A stretch of DNA of 64,000 nucleotides from Camellia lanceoleosa. Lineage: Eukaryota > Streptophyta > Magnoliopsida > Ericales > Theaceae. Below are positions 58,392 through 64,000 of this stretch, one piece after another. The notes beneath the pieces were generated by a model, which was not told where the DNA came from, searched no databases, and saw nothing but the letters and a program-made list of their open reading frames with translations. The first letter of the stretch is position 1. Each line of letters opens with the position of its first letter. The position numbers were made by a program, and so were the translations under genes. The stretch spans positions 60,095,530-60,159,529 of the forward strand of contig CM045763.1 of the NCBI GenBank assembly GCA_025200525.1, read 5' to 3'.

Positions 58392-59424
58392 CTAAACTTA
58401 TTGGGTTATGTGGGCAAACTTAAAGTTTAAATTTCTTTTAGGGCTAAACTTGAAATGCTTATATTAGACCCAATGCCAAATTGGTATTAGACCTAATGTC
58501 AAATCTGGTTAAGCTTAGGCTGATAGATATTAGATATGTTGTTACTAGTATACAAGTTGGAATGGTTGTTTGTTCATCTTAATATAAACCATTGGAGCAC
58601 TCTATATCCACTAAAAAAATTGACATTTTGATAACATAAATTTACCAAAAATAGCTTTGGAAATGCTATTATAATCACAACCGTTGAATTTCTTCTCATA
58701 ACATTATTCTTTAGGCTCAACTCTCTAATTAATTAGAGAAATATCCAACTTCAATTTCCAATATAGAAATTGTATTGACCCAAAAAAAATTAAGGGCTTG
58801 TTTGGTTTGAGTTTCGGAGATGAATTTTAGAAAAAAAATTTCTCAAAAATTGTTTGGTTTGAGTTTTTCTCAAAAAAAATTTCAAAATCACTTTCTCTCT
58901 CCTACACATCAATCAATCACTTTTTCTCTCTCCTCTCTCCTTCTCAATCACTTTTTCTCTCACACACATCTACTCAATTCTTCTAAAGTATCAAATCATC
59001 CCAAACTCCCACAAAAAGTTTCTCACTCAAAATATACAACCAAACAAATCAAAAAAATTTCTAAAACAACTCTCCAAATTTTTTTCAAAAACAACTCTCC
59101 CAAAAACAAACCAAACAAGCCCTAAATTTTTACATTTTTGTGTGATAAAAATTGAATTTTATAATATATGATCAAGTATAGAATGAATCTGAGATTATTT
59201 TTATGACTAATATTTGTGTGTGTATCACAGGGGTGACATCGTACGAGATAGACTTGGAAACCAAAATGGTAGTAGTAATAGGAGACATTGTTCCATACGA
59301 AGTGTTGGAGAGTGTTTCTAAAGTCAAGACTGCAGAGCTCTGGACACCTCCCTCCTCCCAACGAGAATTGACAAGCAAAGCAAACAATCCAATCCCAACA
59401 ACAATGTCCCAAAAAGAAATATAA
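56009..59424 (+). CDS. Heavy-metal-associated (HMA) domain protein
   Basis: Three exons, 56009-56209, 57218-57293 and 59231-59424, total 471 nt and encode 156 aa in frame. The N-terminus MGKLSLGRVLDCLCLSS is Cys/Ser-rich (SSSCFCINS), followed by the linker KLKDVLEEPQTLAFQLKPK. The HMA fold begins at residue 68: MVVLRVSMHCNGCARKVEKH with metal-binding C77 and C80 (CXXC), then GVTSYEIDLETKMVVVIGDI, VLESVSKVKTAELW and a polar tail ending SQKEI. Such proteins bind soft metal ions and serve as chaperones or regulatory partners. The same N-terminal layout occurs in plant relatives of NaKR-type HMA proteins. There is no isoprenylation CaaX box at the end. An upstream in-frame ATG at 55997 (MGCD) is possible but sits where transcription may start. 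Confidence 0.93.
56600..56870. repeat. Dispersed repeat in HMA intron 1
   Basis: 56660-56820 matches 39240-39400: GATGACTTTTTGATTTTTTA, CGAAAAGATATG(C/T)AAAAAGT and AGAGAGAAA. Together with ACTTTTTAG / TTTGGGAA words it looks like a member of the MITE families around 39-43 kb. Confidence 0.6.
57362..57654. mobile_element. Fold-back MITE in HMA intron 2
   Basis: The left arm (ACAAAAACGACATA ... TAGTTAAAAGTTGAACTAGA ... CTAACCGGAAAGAATCATTA) is mirrored by the right arm, which contains TAATGATTCTTTCCAGTTAG, TCTAGTTAAAATCTCAACT and CCGTTTTTGT. Arms are about 100 bp. Confidence 0.75.
58073..58293. mobile_element. MITE in HMA intron 2, TTAA-flanked
   Basis: GGCTTCATTTGGGAAGTC at the left and inverted GGGTTCGTTTGGGAAGTG at the right, both with inner GGCTATTTTAG. 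TTAA is on both sides. Related copies are at 39388-39690. Confidence 0.75.
58361..58391. repeat. (TAA)n microsatellite
   Basis: About ten TAA units in HMA intron 2. Confidence 0.93.
58794..59122. mobile_element. Tourist-like MITE in HMA intron 2, perfect ends
   Basis: GGGCTTGTTTGGTTTG at the left and CAAACCAAACAAGCCC at the right are exact inverted repeats. TAA is at 58791-58793 and 59123-59125. At 329 bp with no coding capacity it is a clean, probably recent insertion only 108 bases before the last exon. Confidence 0.88.
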
Positions 59425-61297
59425 AATACACTTGCATTTCATATTTTCTCACCATCACCATAGTCTATTATAACCAGTATTGTGTACATCAAAAAGGGGA
59501 ATTACATCCCTATCCAAGTTTTCTGGTGTTTACAGATCAAATTGTCATTTTATGACTAGCCTTCTTGGTAATGGCTCCTACTTTTATATGAGTTGTGTAT
59601 ATATACTCTATAATCTGAGTGGATGTCGGATTTCGAATTCCATTTGACTATCAAAGCAATAGGTGTGTTGTCCTCAGTTTGTGCCCAGAAAACAATATGC
59701 GTTTTGTGCTTTTCTCTTGGGAAAAGTTACAATTTTTGTGATATAGGTTATGAATTTTTTTGTAATAAAAGTTATGAATGATAAAATTATAATGTGCACT
59801 TAAAAATTATGTGTTGTTAAAGTTATACTTTTTGTGAGAAGTAAAAAATTATATTTTTTGTGAAGATACTTTTTGTGACAAAAGTTAGCTCGTTTGGGAA
59901 TTAATTACTTTAGTTGACATTTTAATTTTGAAAAATGAGTGAGACCTCTAAAAAGAGAGCTCTAATGAAGCATTAATTTATTTTTTTTCTCCCTCATGTT
60001 TTGTCTTTTATCTTACTGTTTTTTTTTTATATGTGATGCCAGCTCATTAGAGCAGCACCACATATTAAAAAAAAATAAAATAAAATAAAAAAAGCAATGT
60101 GATAATATGGTTTGGCCTCTTGACTATTTTAACCAACAAGCCATATGCCAAATTCACTTTGTTGTGATAAGGACTTTTTGTATAAGGTGCATACCAATGC
60201 ACACACTAGCATTTCTCATAATTGTATTTGAATATGAATTTAGAAAAAACAATGGAGAAAAAAATTACTTATAGTGGAAAGAATCTCAGAACATATAAAT
60301 ATCGGGATATAATCCAATTATTAAAAATTATTGAGATACACTGATAAAAAAATTACAAAAAAAAAATAAAAAATAGAAGATTTTGTGTGCTTTTACACTT
60401 CCACCATAACGTAGGATTTGATGGTTGCATCCCATTAGAATTTACGTAGTTGCAATTGAAGACTCCGTTTTGTTTGTTAGATTAAATTAGATGAGATTAT
60501 TAGTAAAATAGAAATGAAAATGTAAGATAAATTATATTTGTTTATGTATACTATGGTGATATTAATTGATTATGTGAATTTATGTAAAATTCTTCAATAT
60601 ATAAAATGATAGTTTTATTATTTTTGTAAAGTGAGAGTGTAATGGTTACTTTGGTGGGATGACATTAGTTGATTTAGATTAAATTTATGAATTTATATAA
60701 AAACCCTTAACATGTAAAATATAAATTTATATTTTTGTAAAGTGTAATGGTGACGTTGTATTACTTATAAATTAATGAAGTTTTCTTGATATATTTTTGT
60801 TGATGAACTTACCATGTTTGGTATACTTTATGAAGCTATTTAGTTTTTTATATTAAAAATATGTATTAGAGTATTTGGTATTATTTATAATTTATGAGAT
60901 ATAGTAATAATTTAAATAAATTTTTAGGAAATAATCATTAAAAAATAGTGAATTTTAGATTGTAATCTTTTATCAAGTACCAAAATGAAATTTTGTTGAC
61001 CAGAACTACATGTTTGGCTAACAAGTTAGCTACAAGGCTAACTACCACATACTACACTGTTCGCCAATCTCCTTCACGTACCCCCAATTAGAGAAGTTAT
61101 TAGTTGGTTTTGAGACATCGTTATATGATGTTCCAATGATATTATGATTTGTGCAAAAAATAGAGCCTACAAATTTATATTGGGTGATTGAATAACATGA
61201 AAATATATGATAAATTATGATCAGTAAGAAATATGGTCACGTGATACCCTTAAATAAATCGATAATTTTCTATAACACAATCAATTCGTAATCAAAT

Positions 61298-61339
<42 letters not shown>

Positions 61340-61596
61340 ATCAACTCCGTGCACAAAAATGAGAAAACAACATGTTATCTCTCAAATTATTATGTGAAAA
61401 TTAATAAGACACTATACTTTGTCTCATTTTAATTTGATACTTCAAATTTTTAAAATTTGATGAATTTACCCTCTTCATCTAATTTCGTCTACAATCAAAT
61501 AAAATGTGCTAATGCGGTACCAAATTTTATTTAGAACTTTATTTTACCTTCCAAATTATACTTTAAAAATCAATTAACCCCTCAAATATTAAAAAA
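59425..61596. other. 3' UTR of the HMA gene, then AT-rich intergenic DNA
   Basis: The first about 250 bases are likely 3' UTR. After that no gene is visible. 59940-60060 carries motifs like those at 44780-45130 (GAGAGCTCTAATGAAGCAT, CAGCTCATTAGAGCAGCACC). A (CT)n microsatellite lies at 61301-61336. Confidence 0.5.
61301..61336. repeat. (CT)n microsatellite
   Basis: About 18 CT units. Confidence 0.95.
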
Positions 61597-61607
61597 CTAG
61601 GAATAAC

Positions 61608-61625
61608 CCGTGCCTGAAGGCACGG
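61608..61625 (-). other. Hairpin of the putative Helitron 3' end
   Basis: CCGTGCC and GGCACGG pair around a 4-nt loop, seven bases from CTAG. Confidence 0.75.
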
Positions 61626-61699
61626 TCAATAATGTTTTTGGTACCACACGGGTTACGAAATTCAATTATAATAAATTAATTTAAAATGATATATCACTC

Positions 61700-61765
61700 T
61701 ACCCCACCCAAATAATGATAATTTTAAGAAAAAAATTAAAAACCAAGCTTATAAATTTCCTACAC
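61700..61765. repeat. 66-bp direct repeat, copy 1
   Basis: TACCCCACCCAAATAATGAT through TATAAATTTCCTA(C/G)ACAA recurs at about 62820-62886 with two or three differences. The two copies bracket the BSL fragment. Confidence 0.9.
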
Positions 61766-61813
61766 AAAAAGGTTAGTCCAAGCATTAAAAGGAAAATATT
61801 TATCTGCCTTGAC

Positions 61814-62058
61814 CTGAATAACCACCATAGTACCCACAGTAGTTGCCACATGTGCTGCCCTTGGTGTGGGAGGTTCTCCAAAGGGTGTAATCCTACAGAG
61901 CAAGTTGATTAAAGCATAGTAGAAGTGAGCATGTAATAAAAAGACGTTATCCCAAAAGTATTGTTGTGCTAATAAATGATAATTATTCTGAGCATACCTA
62001 GACCATTTATTTGTCAACACATCATAGCAGTGCACATCAGCGGCGGCCCCCGCTAACC
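61814..62058 (-). pseudogene. Fragment of a BSU1-like (BSL) Kelch-phosphatase gene, two exons
   Basis: Exon 62058-61998 encodes GLAGAAADVHCYDVLTNKWS-R and exon 61892-61814 encodes ITPFGEPPTPRAAHVATTVG-TMVVIQ. Both have consensus GT/AG borders and join in frame (61 + 79 nt). The sequence belongs to the N-terminal Kelch repeats of plant BSL1/2/3 Ser/Thr phosphatases, which act in brassinosteroid signalling. The following Kelch exon (normally starting GGIGPAG) is absent downstream: the sequence runs into non-coding DNA and the Helitron-like terminus. No phosphatase domain is in the window. So this is a gene fragment, most simply captured by the transposon. Confidence 0.88.
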
Positions 62059-62819
62059 CTGCAATCCAGTGTAACACTAAGAATCACAACGGTTTAAAGC
62101 AGAAAACATTTCCATTTAGGTATATAGTCCCTTCTTACAAAAATCCAAGACTTTAACTTAACTAAGTGCTTAATCCTATTTTTTTCCATTTAGGCATATA
62201 GACCCATCTTACAAAAATCCAAGATTTGGTATTTCAAAGACTTGGTTTTGTAGAATTTCTCATATCACAATATCAAAATCAGTTTCTTGTCATCAATGTG
62301 AAGATAACACATTTCCAGTCACAATCAAATGGTGAAAGCATTTTACATGATGCTCTTGCCATGCATCATTTGTCATGTCTACTAATTCACTTCTCAACAC
62401 CTTGAGCACATATTGCTGCACCAACATTATCTGCAGTTGTGGCTAAAGAATTTCTATAAATCAAATTGGGATATTTGCCTTCTTATTTTTCATCTTAGTA
62501 TAATTCTAAATTCTAAAATTATAGAGAAAAATTAGAAACTTAACAAAAAAAAATTTAATTCTAATTTTTATAGATAGGGATCTAAAAGTTGACCAAAATA
62601 AATGAATTTCAATAAAAACAAATATACTTAAAAATTCATCTCAGCCGTTTATTTTTGTTTGAAAAGATCTGTACCGTTAATACCAAATATATCTCTCATA
62701 CATTTTGTACATTTTCAAAATCTATTGTGTCTTATTATATAGATTTTAATATACCCAATTTGATTTTAATAAACCCAAATTTGAATAAACCAGACTAAAA
62801 AATTTGATTCTTGCTCCCC

Positions 62820-62886
62820 CTACCCCACCCAAATAATGATAATTTTAAGAAAAAAATTAAAAACCAGGCTTATAAATTTCCTAGAC
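62820..62886. repeat. 66-bp direct repeat, copy 2
   Basis: Partner of 61700-61765. A second short direct repeat, TTTCCATTTAGG(T/C)ATATAG followed by CTTACAAAAATCCAAGA, occurs at 62109 and 62185. Confidence 0.9.
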
Positions 62887-63445
62887 AACCAACCAAAACA
62901 ATGATCAATCACAAACTGTAAACATCAGACACAATGTTTCAATCACAAATTAGACAATGTTTCACCGAATCAATGTTTAAATGTTTCAATCACAAAATTG
63001 ATTATTGAAATTAAAGATTAGAGTGAAGATTATGCAAAAATTATAGTAGAGATTATCCAAAGATAGAAACAAATGGAACATGACATAAACTTATTGTAGC
63101 CTTATTCCAACTACTTCCAACTATGCAAAAATTAGAAAAATTCAGCACATAAATGAGCAAGGTAATTATTATTATTTTTTAATTTTCTTATGTTCCTCTA
63201 TCATTTGAGAAATTTGAAAATCCTAAACATTTTTTAGATTTATAAGAATGTGTACACCATTTATATCTGCGTGGAAAACTGGGTGGATATATATGCTCAG
63301 TGCAAAGTGGATATTACAATGCAAAAAATATACGGAAGACCATGGCAGGACATACCAATTAATTAATCAATCCAACCATTGCTATTATAGATGCAAATAG
63401 TTGTAAGTATCATAAACAAACACAGTAGAGGAAAAATGAAATTAC

Positions 63446-63682
63446 CCTCTTCACCAAAGCCAGACAGAGATGTCGTTTGATGTCCCTTCTAAGATCCTTG
63501 GGTAGACTCTGAACTATGTTATGTTCGTCCACTCCACGTGTTTCTAACCACTTGTACTGATCATAGCGTCTTACACGTTCCCTGAGATCTTGTGGGAGCA
63601 AGCGATGATGCATCCACTGCTCTGAATCACGTCTTTTGATTCTCATCTCCTCGAGTCGAATTGTAAGAGATTGAAGATACGT
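63446..63682 (-). pseudogene. Exon of a cyclic-nucleotide-gated channel (CNGC) gene
   Basis: A 237-nt exon (79 codons, phase 0 at both ends) with AG acceptor and GT donor reads TYLQSLTIRLEEMRIKRRDS, then EQWMHHRLLPQDLRERVRRY, DQYKWLETRGVDEHNIVQSL and PKDLRRDIKRHLCLALVKR. This is the C-linker after the last transmembrane helix of plant CNGCs. The next exon (cyclic-nucleotide-binding domain) is not found in the 1.8 kb downstream, and no pore exon is seen in 63683-64000. It is either a captured fragment or one exon of a gene continuing off the right edge with a disrupted 3' part. Confidence 0.88.
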
Positions 63683-64000
63683 CTATAACAATAGACAACA
63701 ATCAGAATCGAAGCATGAAGCCACTAACACTGTTATTCTACTTAAGTTACTAAAGTTTATTTTCCTCCATGGTAAGAAATAAACAAAAAATTATCATTAA
63801 TGATACATTGTTAACTAAAGTCACAATTTAAAGCATTCAGAAAATATTTCACCTTAACAATACCCATTTTTCAATTGAAGAAATCAAAACTACGTAAAAT
63901 AGCCTTGGTTGGAAACAAAGATAATATAGGAAGCTAAGGAGGACCTCTCCGCAACAAAGAAAAAGAAGGTAAGGAGAGAGAAAAGGTTGGAATGTAGACA
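63683..64000. other. Right edge of window, no exon recognised
   Basis: The sequence upstream (on -) of the CNGC exon looks intronic: T-rich before the acceptor, without a frame matching the CNGC pore region. The window ends here. Confidence 0.45.

Larger units (their letters stand above)
61597..63682 (-). mobile_element. Putative Helitron carrying exons of two genes (3' end only)
   Basis: On the - strand a 7-bp stem hairpin CCGTGCC-TTCA-GGCACGG (61625-61608) is followed after seven bases by CTAG (61600-61597) and then T: the arrangement of a Helitron 3' end (hairpin, CTRR, insertion before T). Upstream on the same strand lie fragments of a BSL phosphatase and a CNGC channel gene, each with splice sites but no neighbouring exons. 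I found no 5' end; it may be outside the window. No Rep/helicase sequence is present. The right limit given is only the last recognised exon. Confidence 0.45.

Noticed and set aside
1..64000. Search for a multi-gene defence, biosynthetic or other novel system
   Set aside because: The three intact genes are unrelated single genes of known families; remaining coding sequence is retroelement or captured fragments.

Overview
The window looks like nuclear DNA of a flowering plant, most likely a eudicot. It is AT-rich and intron-rich, and its transposons are of plant type: Ty1/copia, Ty3/gypsy, MULE, hAT, Tourist-like MITEs and a Helitron-like end. I cannot name the species. There are no bacterial operons, CRISPR arrays or convincing tRNA or rRNA genes.

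Three intact protein-coding genes can be rebuilt exon by exon, each with an unbroken frame. (1) A serine-incorporator (Serinc/TMS1) membrane protein on the + strand: CDS 21732-28189, 12 coding exons, 399 aa, plus a 5' UTR exon near 19.4-19.6 kb. (2) An AGD14-type ArfGAP on the - strand: CDS 38207 down to 29207, 13 exons, 762 aa, convergent with the Serinc gene. (3) A small heavy-metal-associated (HMA) domain protein on the + strand: CDS 56009-59424, 3 exons, 156 aa.

The rest is mostly transposon sequence, much of it nested. 1.04-6.46 kb: a Ty1/copia element on the - strand with LTRs, PBS, PPT and a 5-bp target duplication (TSD), but with broken genes; it sits in an older inverted-repeat element. 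7.5-8.3 kb: a hAT-like element whose left end is tandemly duplicated. 9.64-15.13 kb: a gypsy-type solo LTR (TSD TTATC) split by a 3.45-kb Tat-like element without gag/pol (TSD TGCCC). 17.7-18.94 kb: a Pack-MULE with a perfect 9-bp TSD carrying a broken copy of the SDH2 (succinate dehydrogenase iron-sulfur subunit) 5' coding region. 38.7-49.3 kb: a MITE-rich stretch with TTA/TAA-flanked elements, a long hairpin, two elements carrying GGTCGACCGG-type palindromes, and a second MULE. 49.97-53.75 kb: a 3.8-kb LTR-like unit (TSD CTATG). 61.6-63.7 kb: a Helitron-type 3' end beside exons of a BSL Kelch phosphatase and a CNGC channel on the same strand, probably captured fragments.

The genes belong to unrelated housekeeping or signalling functions and show no sign of working together as a cluster. 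I did not find a new multi-gene system. The most informative signals are two gene-fragment-carrying elements (Pack-MULE; putative Helitron), nested retroelements dated relative to each other by their TSDs, and a GC-AG intron in the Serinc gene with a stop codon 9 bases past the donor.
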